DNA of 5,532 bases from CAIOGO01 sp964447445. Lineage in GTDB: Bacteria > Bipolaricaulota > Bipolaricaulia > UBA7950 > UBA9294. Below are positions 1-5,532 of the stretch, piece after piece (the stretch's first letter is position 1; each line of letters opens with the position of its first letter). The stretch spans positions 1-5,532 of the forward strand of contig CAYUSW010000146.1 of the NCBI GenBank assembly GCA_964447445.1. The letters are read 5' to 3'. The notes under the pieces were generated by a model, which searched no databases, was not told the origin of the DNA, and saw only the letters and a list, made by a program, of their open reading frames with translations. A program made the position numbers and the translations under genes.

Positions 1-95
1 AGAAGCTAGTCGGCGGGAAGGCGTTGTACGTGTTGCTGACCATTGCGGCGGCCGGGCTGCTGATGAGCGAAGTCCTGAAGTGGAGGCCTGGCTAG
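1..95 (+). CDS. Partial micro-ORF, one-helix membrane peptide (copy 1)
   Basis: The reading frame is open from the window edge (first full codon at 3) to a TAG at 93-95. By homology with copy 2 its ATG would lie just left of base 1. It encodes the same peptide as the ORF at 162-260 with one visible substitution: Val (gtc, 9-11) replaces Phe (ttc, 174-176). The product has a short basic, Gly-containing N-terminus, one hydrophobic stretch (ALYVLLTIAAAGLLM) and a tail ending KWRPG. I do not recognise a family. The coding call rests on the copy with a visible start and ribosome binding site. It could instead be a non-coding repeat that happens to stay open. Confidence 0.4.
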   Translation, partial: KLVGGKALYVLLTIAAAGLLMSEVLKWRPG

Positions 96-98
96 ACG
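1..98 (+). repeat. Direct repeat, copy 1 (165-nt period)
   Basis: This stretch matches 166-263 base for base except at position 9 (g here, t at 174). It may extend left beyond the window. The match stops at 98, where the sequence continues gccgaacc here but cggacgcc after copy 2. The 165-nt offset is a multiple of three, so both copies read in the same frame. Identity holds at third codon positions too, which points to a recent duplication, recent gene conversion or an assembly artefact rather than old paralogy. Confidence 0.95.
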
Positions 99-161
99 GC
101 CGAACCAGCGAAAGGGGTCGACATGAAGTGGGGCGGATTCAACCGGGAAGGGGAGAAGAAG

Positions 162-260
162 ATGAAGAAGCTATTCGGCGGGAAGGCGTTGTACGTGTTG
201 CTGACCATTGCGGCGGCCGGGCTGCTGATGAGCGAAGTCCTGAAGTGGAGGCCTGGCTAG
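162..260 (+). CDS. Micro-ORF, 32-residue one-helix membrane peptide (copy 2)
   Basis: ATG at 162 to TAG at 258-260 gives 32 residues. The N-terminus is basic (MKKLFGGK), residues 9-23 form a single hydrophobic segment (ALYVLLTIAAAGLLM), and the tail SEVLKWRPG is polar. This would suit a small inner-membrane peptide with its N-terminus in the cytoplasm. A purine-rich Shine-Dalgarno (GGGGAG, 150-155) lies 6 nt before this ATG and decides the start. An in-frame ATG at 123, preceded by AAGGGG (112-117), would give 45 residues by adding MKWGGFNREGEKK. I prefer 162 because that extra stretch is largely the ribosome binding site itself. No family is recognised and no function is assigned. Small regulatory membrane peptides, toxin-like peptides and a spurious ORF are all possible. 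The near-identical copy upstream makes this pair notable. Confidence 0.5.
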   Translation: MKKLFGGKALYVLLTIAAAGLLMSEVLKWRPG

Positions 261-263
261 ACG
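166..263 (+). repeat. Direct repeat, copy 2 (165-nt period)
   Basis: Second copy of the 98-nt element at 1-98, with one mismatch at 174. It spans nearly all of the micro-ORF and ends 3 nt after its stop codon. The 67 nt between the copies (99-165) hold the ribosome binding sites and the start codon of the second copy. I see no flanking inverted repeats or target-site duplication, so a slippage or unequal-crossover tandem duplication fits better than a mobile element. Confidence 0.95.
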
Positions 264-275
264 CGGACGCCGTCG

Positions 276-291
276 CTGGCTCAGAAGCCAG
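276..291. other. Short inverted repeat between micro-ORF and HD-GYP gene
   Basis: CTGGCT (276-281) pairs perfectly with AGCCAG (286-291) around a 4-nt loop. The right arm, extended to AGCCAGG (286-292), can instead pair with CCTGGCT at 252-258, which overlaps the micro-ORF stop. Two mutually exclusive hairpins are therefore possible. No T-run follows, so this is not a standard rho-independent terminator. The gap it sits in (261-352) shows no convincing -35/-10 pair by eye. Its role is unknown and chance is quite possible. Confidence 0.3.
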
Positions 292-341
292 GATCTCCGT
301 ACGATCCGCGTGACTTGCGTGATGGTAACCATGGCGATCGC

Positions 342-348
342 AAGGAGG
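342..348 (+). promoter_or_regulatory. Strong Shine-Dalgarno (AAGGAGG)
   Basis: AAGGAGG is a full anti-16S match. It ends 4 nt before ATG 353 but only 1 nt before TTG 350. It therefore supports ATG 353 rather than the TTG one codon earlier as the start of the HD-GYP gene. Confidence 0.8.
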
Positions 349-352
349 CTTG

Positions 353-1663
353 ATGCGGCTCCCATTGCGGGCAGCGGTTCTGGTCGCACTCCTTGCTCTT
401 GTGGCCGTCTGTTCTCTCGGGTGGGGATTCGCCCATCTCCCGCTTCCGTCGGCTGAAGATCTCATTCTCTGCGTCGTTTTCGCGATCCTCGGTGTGCTTG
501 CCGAGGTCTACGCAACGTGGATCCCCTCGTACCGGTGGGAGATCTCCAGCTCCATTGCCATCTACCTAGCAGGCCTCTTCATTCTTGGTCCCAACCTGGC
601 GATTCCGCTCGTCTTCTTTGCATCCATCGTGTCGGAGTCTCTGCTCCGGTGGGGAACTCGCCGCGCCGAGTGGTCGGCTACCCTGATCCCCGTCGCGTTC
701 AACGTCGCGCAGGTCGTCACGGCATTGACGGCCGCCGGCTTTCTCATGCGCGCGCTTGGCTATGACACGCTCGGGATGCGCCAGCCGGCGGACTTCGCCG
801 TCGCGATCGCGGCATTCGTTCTGTTCTTCATGCTTAACGTGTCGTTCGTCGTCGGCATCATCTCCATCACGCAGAAGCAAACCTTCAGGCATCTTCTGGC
901 GCAAAACCTGCGTGCCTTCGTCGTCCAGTACGGGGTCCTGTGCGTGTCTGCGATCCTTCTTGCCGTGCTGCGCTCGATCTCGATCTGGCACGTCTTCCTT
1001 GCGCTCTTCCCGCTTACTCTCGTTCACATCTCATTCCGGAGCTACCTTAAGCTTCAAACCCAGACTCGCAAGACGTTCGAGAAGATCTCGGCGCTCCTCG
1101 ACACGCGCGACCACTACACGGCCGTTCACTCGAGCGAGGTCGCTGAATTGGCGATCGCGGTCGGCACGGAGATGGGCATGCTCCAGAGCGAGCTCGAGCA
1201 GATCGATATTGCAGCACGGGTCCACGATATCGGCAAGGTGGCGATTCCAGACGCGATTCTCCTCAAGCCAACTTCGCTCAGCGAGGCGGAGCGGAGCATC
1301 ATGAAGATGCATCCCGTGGTGAGCGCGCAGCTCATCGAAGGCCTCGAGATCTACTCGGGAGTTGCCAATGCAGTACGACACGAGCATGAGCGCTGGAACG
1401 GCACGGGCTACCCCGACGGGCTGCAGGGGGAGCAGATCCCACTATTGTCCCGCGTCATTGCGGCGGCCGATATCTACAACGCGCTCTCGACCGATCGGCC
1501 GTACCGCAAGGCTTTCTCGCGCGAGGAAGCAGTTCGGATGATCGTCCAGATGCGGGGGACAGATATCGATCCAACTGTGGCAGATGCGCTTCTACGCGTC
1601 ATCGAGCGCACGCGAGCCCGAGGACCAACCTGTCCGGAAGCAGCTACGCGGACGCCAGCATGA
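353..1663 (+). CDS. Membrane-anchored HD-GYP-type domain protein
   Basis: Predicted 436-residue signalling protein. The N-terminal half (about 5-225) has seven or eight hydrophobic segments, so it is a polytopic membrane sensor or anchor. A short linker rich in Lys, Gln and Thr (about 230-242) leads to a cytoplasmic HD domain (about 243-420). Likely metal ligands are H259 (VHSSEV), H291-D292 (HDIGK), H320 (KMHP), H343/H345 and D373 (ADIYNAL). The GYP motif is at 352-354 and is followed by DRPYR. HD-GYP proteins typically hydrolyse cyclic di-GMP; the substrate here is inferred. The signature departs from HHExxDGxGYP: the sequence is HEHERWNGTGYP, so Glu replaces the first His and Asn replaces Asp. 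No GGDEF, PAS or receiver domain is visible. The start at ATG 353 is set by AAGGAGG. The stop overlaps the next start (ATGA), implying coupled translation. Confidence 0.9.
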   Translation: MRLPLRAAVLVALLALVAVCSLGWGFAHLPLPSAEDLILCVVFAILGVLAEVYATWIPSYRWEISSSIAIYLAGLFILGPNLAIPLVFFASIVSESLLRWGTRRAEWSATLIPVAFNVAQVVTALTAAGFLMRALGYDTLGMRQPADFAVAIAAFVLFFMLNVSFVVGIISITQKQTFRHLLAQNLRAFVVQYGVLCVSAILLAVLRSISIWHVFLALFPLTLVHISFRSYLKLQTQTRKTFEKISALLDTRDHYTAVHSSEVAELAIAVGTEMGMLQSELEQIDIAARVHDIGKVAIPDAILLKPTSLSEAERSIMKMHPVVSAQLIEGLEIYSGVANAVRHEHERWNGTGYPDGLQGEQIPLLSRVIAAADIYNALSTDRPYRKAFSREEAVRMIVQMRGTDIDPTVADALLRVIERTRARGPTCPEAATRTPA

Positions 1664-2211
1664 TCTTCCTCTACGCTCTGGCCCTCGGTGTCGCCCTGGG
1701 ATACGCGTCGCGAGGACGGATCTCGAATCTGCCGCGGCTCCGGCTGCGAGGCGCGTGGCTCGTGCTGGTGGCTTTCGCCATTCAGATCCTCATTTTTCCC
1801 CTCTTCTCTTCGAAGCCCCTTCTGCCGTACGGAACAGCCGTACTGCACGCGATATCGTACGGACTCCTCCTTCTCTGGCTCGTCTTGAACCTGCGCGTCG
1901 TTCCTCTTCTCGTCGCTGGGACCGGGGCGCTCCTTAACGTCTTGGTTGTGTCGATCAACGGGGGATACATGCCGGCGTCGGCGTCGGCGCTCAGGCGCGC
2001 AGGGCTGGACACAGTGGCAGAAGTTGTGGCTCAGGGAGATCGCTATGGGAACATCATCGGCATGAGTTCCTCGACGCATCTCAATTTCCTGGGAGACTGG
2101 ATTCCGCTGCCTCGCGGACTCCCGTTTGCGACGGCGATGAGCGTCGGCGACGTCTTCATTATGGTCGGCCTCGTCTGGCTTCTTGCGAGAGGAATGAGGA
2201 AGGGTGCCTAG
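1660..2211 (+). CDS. DUF5317-like five-helix membrane protein
   Basis: 183-residue integral membrane protein with hydrophobic segments at about 1-16, 31-49, 56-77, 80-99 and 157-176. Between helices 4 and 5 lies a polar region with NGGYMP (100-105), a Ser-Thr-His stretch (136-140), LGDWIPLP (144-151) and then SVGD (161-164). This pattern resembles what I recall of DUF5317, a family of unknown function. I assign it from memory of motifs, without a profile search. The ATG overlaps the stop of the HD-GYP gene by 4 nt and has no good Shine-Dalgarno of its own, so it probably depends on ribosomes arriving from upstream. That arrangement suggests both membrane proteins are made in step and may interact. 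No catalytic motif is evident; the conserved polar loop could bind a ligand or partner. Confidence 0.8.
   Translation: MIFLYALALGVALGYASRGRISNLPRLRLRGAWLVLVAFAIQILIFPLFSSKPLLPYGTAVLHAISYGLLLLWLVLNLRVVPLLVAGTGALLNVLVVSINGGYMPASASALRRAGLDTVAEVVAQGDRYGNIIGMSSSTHLNFLGDWIPLPRGLPFATAMSVGDVFIMVGLVWLLARGMRKGA
2196..2202 (+). promoter_or_regulatory. Shine-Dalgarno for the GTG-started synthetase gene
   Basis: GAGGAAG sits just before GTG 2204, with the GAGG core ending 4 nt upstream, inside the end of the preceding membrane-protein gene. The nearby ATG at 2194 is out of frame with the synthetase. The GTG is therefore the best start, and the two genes overlap by 8 nt. Confidence 0.6.
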
Positions 2212-4291
2212 GGATCTCGAAGGGCTTCTCGCGCCGCGATCCGTCGCGGTCGTCGGAGCGAGTCCGAAGGCCGGGTCGGTGGGAGGAGAGATCCTGCGCA
2301 ACCTCCAGCGATGCGGCTTCGCCGGAGCGATTCTGCCCGTCAACCCCAAGTACGGGGACGTGGATGGCCTTCAGTGCTACTCTACGGTCTCCCAACTGCC
2401 GGATGGAGCGGATCTGGCAGTTATTGCGATCCATCGCGACCTTGTGCTTGCCGAAGTGGAGAGATGCGCGAAGGCGGGGATTCGGAACCTCGTCATTATC
2501 ACGGCGGGCTTCAAGGAGAGCGGCGGGGCCGGAGTCGAGAGAGAGCAGGCGCTTCGCGAGGCCATCTGCCGGCACGAGCTGAACGTTGTCGGTCCGAACT
2601 GCATGGGCATCATCCACAGTGCGCCCTCGGCGCGACTGAATGCTTCGTTCTCTAGATGGTTTCCGGAGGGAGGCGGCATCGCCTTCGTATCGCAGAGCGG
2701 ATCGCTCGGAGAGACCCTGCTCGAGTGCTTTGGAGACGCCGGCCTCGGCGTCTCGCTCTTCGTCAACCTCGGGAACCGTGCAGGTCTATCTGAGAACGAC
2801 TTCCTTGCATACCTCGAGGCGGATCCCGACTGCTCTGCGATCTTCCTCTACCTCGAGAGTTTTGCCGAGCCGCAAGGGTTCAGAGACCACGTCGGGCGCC
2901 TCTCGAGGACCAAACCGGTTGTCGTGCTCAAGGCGGGGCGCACGGAGGTCGGAGCGGCTGCTGTCGCCTCGCACACGGGCTCGCTTGCCAGTTCCGACGC
3001 CATCGTGGAAGCATTCCTCCACCAATGTGGAGCGCTTCGCGTGACGACGATACAGGAAACGCTGACGGCGCTTCGAGCCATGGAGCGCGGCGTGCTTCCG
3101 CGAGGACGCCGCGCCGTGATCTTGACGAATGCCGGTGGGGCGGGAATCATCGCGGCCGATGCCTGCGAGCGGGTCGGGATAGAGGTTCCGGCTCTCAGCG
3201 ACGATGCGAAGAAGAAGCTCGCCGAATTCCTTCCTGCCGAGGCCGGGCTGGGCAATCCGATCGACATGATTGCCACCGCGGGCGCGGATGACTACCGCGG
3301 TGGGCTTGAGATCGGCCTTCGGGAGGCCGATGCCGCGATCGTCATCTTCCGTCCCCCCATCGTGCTCAAGGATCCGCCCGAAACGGTCGCAACGCGCATC
3401 ATCGAGGGAGCTGCCACCGCGCCGGACAAGCCGGTCCTTGTCTGCACGTTGAGTGGGGAGTCCACGCCTGCGGTGGAACGCCTGCGCGCGGCGCGGCTCC
3501 CGGTCTACGCGATGCCCGAGACCGCGGTGGAAGCCCTTGCCGCACTGGACCGCGCTCGAAGGATTCGGGAGAGCTGGCAGGCTCCCGAGGTTCCTCGCTC
3601 TTTCGACCGAGTCCGGGCTCGGGACGTCCTCGACCGCGTCCGCTGCGAAGGGCGGTCGGGGCTCTTCTTCGATGAAGGAGCAGAGATCCTCTCGGCCTAC
3701 GCGGTCCCCGTTTGCTCGTTCCGCTACGTGACGGACGAACGAGAGGCTCGCGAAGCTGCTGCAATCCTCGGGTACCCCGTGGTCGCGAAAGTTGACTCAC
3801 CGCGGCTCTCTCACCGATTCGAGCGCGGCGCGGTGATCACCGGGATCGCCGGCGAGGGCGACTTGCGGGTCGCCGTCTCCCGGCTGATGGACGTTGCGCG
3901 TCAGTCGGGGCTCGACGACGCGCGGATCCTGCTTCAGGAAACGCGGCGCGGACGGGAGCTCATCTACGGGGTCAAGAGAGATCCAGCGTTCGGACCCGTG
4001 GCGATGTTCGGGCTGGGCGGCACGTTCGTCGAGGCGCTGCACGATGTCGCCTTCACAGTTGCCCCGGTCAACACATACCAGGCCCTAGCGACGATCCGCT
4101 CCATTCGGTCCTTCCGGTTGCTCGAGGCGTTTCGTGGGCAGGAGGCGGTCCACTTGGGGCCGCTCGTGGACTTGCTGACGTCACTCAGCCAACTCACGCT
4201 CGACCTGCCTGAGATCTCGGAGATCGACCTGAACCCGGTCATTGCGCGCGCGCGCGCTGTCGCAGCCGTCGATATCCTGATCAAGCTGTAG
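2204..4291 (+). CDS. Acyl-CoA synthetase (NDP-forming), fused alpha-beta
   Basis: 695 residues, the usual size for single-chain ADP-forming acetate/acyl-CoA ligases. The reaction is acyl-CoA + ADP + Pi to acid + CoA + ATP, in the cytoplasm. In order: a CoA-binding Rossmann domain (about 5-130; SVAVVGASPKAGSVG, NPKY, VVGPNCMGI); succinyl-CoA-ligase-like domains (about 155-450; FVSQSGSLG, LYLES with E218, and ASHTGSLASSDAI with the phospho-histidine H257); a linker; and an ATP-grasp beta part (about 480-695; YPVVAKV with K529, H537, GVKRDPAFGP, MFGLGGTFVEAL, EIDLNPV). H257 and E218 match the alpha-subunit catalytic residues described in archaeal enzymes. The beta His motif, usually HKSDxGGV, is HRFERGAV here: His is kept but its surroundings diverge. 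No C-terminal GNAT domain is present, so it is not a PatZ-type protein acetyltransferase. The substrate (acetate, branched or aryl acids) cannot be told. GTG start. Confidence 0.9.
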   Translation: MPRDLEGLLAPRSVAVVGASPKAGSVGGEILRNLQRCGFAGAILPVNPKYGDVDGLQCYSTVSQLPDGADLAVIAIHRDLVLAEVERCAKAGIRNLVIITAGFKESGGAGVEREQALREAICRHELNVVGPNCMGIIHSAPSARLNASFSRWFPEGGGIAFVSQSGSLGETLLECFGDAGLGVSLFVNLGNRAGLSENDFLAYLEADPDCSAIFLYLESFAEPQGFRDHVGRLSRTKPVVVLKAGRTEVGAAAVASHTGSLASSDAIVEAFLHQCGALRVTTIQETLTALRAMERGVLPRGRRAVILTNAGGAGIIAADACERVGIEVPALSDDAKKKLAEFLPAEAGLGNPIDMIATAGADDYRGGLEIGLREADAAIVIFRPPIVLKDPPETVATRIIEGAATAPDKPVLVCTLSGESTPAVERLRAARLPVYAMPETAVEALAALDRARRIRESWQAPEVPRSFDRVRARDVLDRVRCEGRSGLFFDEGAEILSAYAVPVCSFRYVTDEREAREAAAILGYPVVAKVDSPRLSHRFERGAVITGIAGEGDLRVAVSRLMDVARQSGLDDARILLQETRRGRELIYGVKRDPAFGPVAMFGLGGTFVEALHDVAFTVAPVNTYQALATIRSIRSFRLLEAFRGQEAVHLGPLVDLLTSLSQLTLDLPEISEIDLNPVIARARAVAAVDILIKL
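4244..4257. repeat. (GC)7 dinucleotide run
   Basis: Fourteen bases of alternating G and C near the 3' end of the synthetase gene, encoding part of IARARAV. It is in frame and fits the protein. Such runs can adopt Z-DNA and are prone to slippage, but in GC-rich coding DNA one run of this length may be chance. Confidence 0.6.
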
Positions 4292-4296
4292 CGCGT

Positions 4297-5532
4297 CTAC
4301 GGGTAGAGACGATGAATCTGGCGAGGAAACGGAGTCACCTCGCGGATGTGCCCGGCGGCACAGATCCACATGATGACGCGTTCGAGTCCCATTCCGAAGC
4401 CTGAGTGCGGCACGGATCCATAGCGCCGCAGGTCGATGTACCACTCGTACGGCGCGCGCGGGAGCTTGCTCTCTTCGAGTTGGGAGATGAGTTCCGCCTC
4501 TGAGTCAACGCGCTGGCTGCCGCCGATGATTTCCCCGTACCCCTCAGGGGCGATGAGGTCTGCGGCGAGGACGCGCTTCGGGTCCTTGGGATCTCTCTTC
4601 ATGTAGAACGGCTTCATCTCGACGGGGAAGCGCTCGATGAACACCGGGCGGCCGAAGTGAGCCCCGAGCGCTTCTTCCTCCGGAGCGCCGAAGTCGTCGC
4701 CGAACTCGACCGCGTGTCCCCTCTCCTTCAGCAGTCCGATCGCGTCTCCGTAGTCCACGCGCGCAAACGGCTCACGCACGGCTGCGAGGAGGGCGTCCGC
4801 GTCGCGTTCAAGTGCAACCAAGTCATCGCGCCGCTCGGCGACGACAGACTCGATAAGGAATCGCACGAGATCTTCCTGCAGCCTGAGGTTCGCTTCGTGG
4901 TCGCAGAACGCCATCTCGGCCTCGGCAATCCAGAACTCGGTCAGGTGCTTGCGAGTCTTCGATTTTTCGGCGCGGAACGCGGGGCCGATCCAATAAACGC
5001 GGCCGAGAGCCATCGCCGTTGCCTCGAGATACAGCTGGCCGCTCTGGCTGAGGTACGCCTTGTCTCCGAAGTAGTCGAGTTCGAACAGCGTGGTCGTCCC
5101 TTCGACCGACGCCCCAGTCAGGATCGGCGCCTCGGTAGCGACAAAGCCGTGCCCGTGGAAGAAGGCGCGGAAGGCGCGGAAGGCCGCGTCTCGAACCCGC
5201 AGGATGGGAACCTGGCGCCCCGTCCGAATCCAGAGATGGCGATGATCGAGCAGGAACCCCGGAGTCTGCTCCTTGAGCTCGATAGGGAAGTCGGTCGATG
5301 GTTCATGGACGACCTCGAGGCGAGTGAGCTGCATCTCGCACCCGCTTGGCGCGCGGCGGTCTTCACGCAAGGTCCCGGTTGCCACGATCGACGTCTCCCG
5401 CGGGAGGCGAGCCGCGAGCGCGAACAGGGAGGGGTTCTCCGGCTCCGAGAGGACGGCCTGCAGCACGCCCGTGCCGTCGCGGATCTGCAGGAAGAGGATC
5501 TTCCCGCTCGAGCGCTTGTTGTACAGCCACCC
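4297..5532 (-). CDS. asnS: Asparaginyl-tRNA synthetase, 5' end cut by window
   Basis: Class II synthetase that charges tRNA-Asn with asparagine using ATP, in the cytoplasm. 411 residues are visible. The frame stays open to the right edge, where the translation opens GWLYNKRSSGK and continues to RDGTG at 18-22, typical of the N-terminal OB-fold anticodon-binding domain. The true start therefore lies outside; the GTG at 5466 is internal. In the visible fragment: QSGQLY (163-168), motif 2 FRAEKSKTRKHLTEFW (186-201), GEIIGGSQR (333-341), motif 3 SGFGMGLER (377-385) and PFPR (401-404), ending HRLYP. QSGQLY and the HRLYP end favour AsnRS over the related AspRS. With perhaps 20 residues missing, it would be about 430 long, the compact form common in archaea and some bacteria. 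It is convergent with the acyl-CoA synthetase gene, 5 nt between stops, so not part of that operon. Confidence 0.93.
   Translation of the reverse strand, partial: GWLYNKRSSGKILFLQIRDGTGVLQAVLSEPENPSLFALAARLPRETSIVATGTLREDRRAPSGCEMQLTRLEVVHEPSTDFPIELKEQTPGFLLDHRHLWIRTGRQVPILRVRDAAFRAFRAFFHGHGFVATEAPILTGASVEGTTTLFELDYFGDKAYLSQSGQLYLEATAMALGRVYWIGPAFRAEKSKTRKHLTEFWIAEAEMAFCDHEANLRLQEDLVRFLIESVVAERRDDLVALERDADALLAAVREPFARVDYGDAIGLLKERGHAVEFGDDFGAPEEEALGAHFGRPVFIERFPVEMKPFYMKRDPKDPKRVLAADLIAPEGYGEIIGGSQRVDSEAELISQLEESKLPRAPYEWYIDLRRYGSVPHSGFGMGLERVIMWICAAGHIREVTPFPRQIHRLYP
5161..5184. repeat. 9-nt tandem repeat inside asnS
   Basis: gaaggcgcg occurs twice in a row (5161-5178), followed by a partial third unit (gaaggc, 5179-5184). 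On the minus strand it encodes FRAFRAF in the helix leading into the catalytic domain. It is in frame and harmless to the fold, and was probably made by slippage or by chance from Ala/Arg/Phe-rich helix coding. Confidence 0.6.

Noticed and set aside
1..263. Insertion sequence or CRISPR-type repeat
   Set aside because: There are only two long copies, without terminal inverted repeats, a transposase or short regularly spaced units. A simple tandem duplication explains it.
276..307. Possible rho-independent terminator after the micro-ORF
   Set aside because: The stems (CTGGCT/AGCCAG and GGATC/GATCC) are short, mutually overlapping and not followed by a T-rich run.
80..313. Plus-strand 77-codon frame across the repeat
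   Set aside because: It is in a different frame from the micro-ORFs, has an Arg/Glu-rich low-information product, and runs across the repeat boundary. The micro-ORF frame has the better ribosome binding site and a coherent membrane segment.
323..341. Short palindromes ATGGTAACCAT and GCGATCGC as a possible operator
   Set aside because: Both are very short and single-copy, and palindromes of this size arise often by chance. There is no promoter next to them to support an operator.
566..1027. Minus-strand open frame of 153 codons under the membrane half of the HD-GYP gene
   Set aside because: The composition is very rich in Arg, Asp and Glu, as expected from the complement of hydrophobic codons. 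There is no supporting start signal or family motif.
1474..2349. Long minus-strand open frame (291 codons) opposite the HD-GYP end and the membrane protein gene
   Set aside because: Its translation is Arg/Pro/Ser/Glu-rich with no recognisable motif, and it lies opposite two well-supported genes. It is a high-GC shadow frame.
5464..5466. GTG at 5466 as the start of asnS
   Set aside because: The frame continues upstream to the window edge with clear AsnRS sequence (GWLYNKRSSGK to RDGTG), so this GTG is an internal valine.

Overview
The window is GC-rich bacterial DNA with dense, short-spaced genes. The lineage cannot be fixed from sequence alone. A membrane HD-GYP-type protein beside a DUF5317-like protein, a single-chain ADP-forming acyl-CoA synthetase and an asparaginyl-tRNA synthetase of the compact archaeal-like form would suit an uncultivated, possibly anaerobic or thermophilic high-GC bacterium. 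This is inference only.

Layout. Bases 1-263 hold a near-perfect direct repeat (1-98 and 166-263, period 165, one mismatch). Each copy carries the same tiny ORF for a one-helix membrane peptide of about 32 residues. The first copy is cut by the window edge. Bases 261-352 are a short non-coding gap with a small inverted repeat and, at its end, a strong ribosome binding site. From 353 to 4291 three plus-strand genes follow with no gaps: a polytopic membrane protein with a C-terminal HD-GYP-like domain (353-1663), a five-helix membrane protein resembling DUF5317 (1660-2211, ATGA overlap), and an NDP-forming acyl-CoA synthetase with fused alpha and beta parts (2204-4291, GTG start, 8-nt overlap). 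On the minus strand, 4297-5532 encodes most of an asparaginyl-tRNA synthetase. It converges on the operon with only 5 nt between the stop codons, and its N-terminus lies beyond the right edge.

How the genes relate. The overlaps argue that the three plus-strand genes are co-transcribed and translationally coupled. The HD-GYP-like protein would be a membrane-anchored phosphodiesterase or nucleotide-signal sensor. The DUF5317-like protein is a plausible membrane partner of unknown function. The synthetase would interconvert an acyl-CoA with its acid while making ATP from ADP and Pi. Why signalling and acyl-CoA energy metabolism share an operon is not evident. asnS is a housekeeping gene and probably unrelated. 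I see no clear promoter, rho-independent terminator, RNA gene, CRISPR array or insertion sequence. The most unusual element is the duplicated micro-ORF at the left end.
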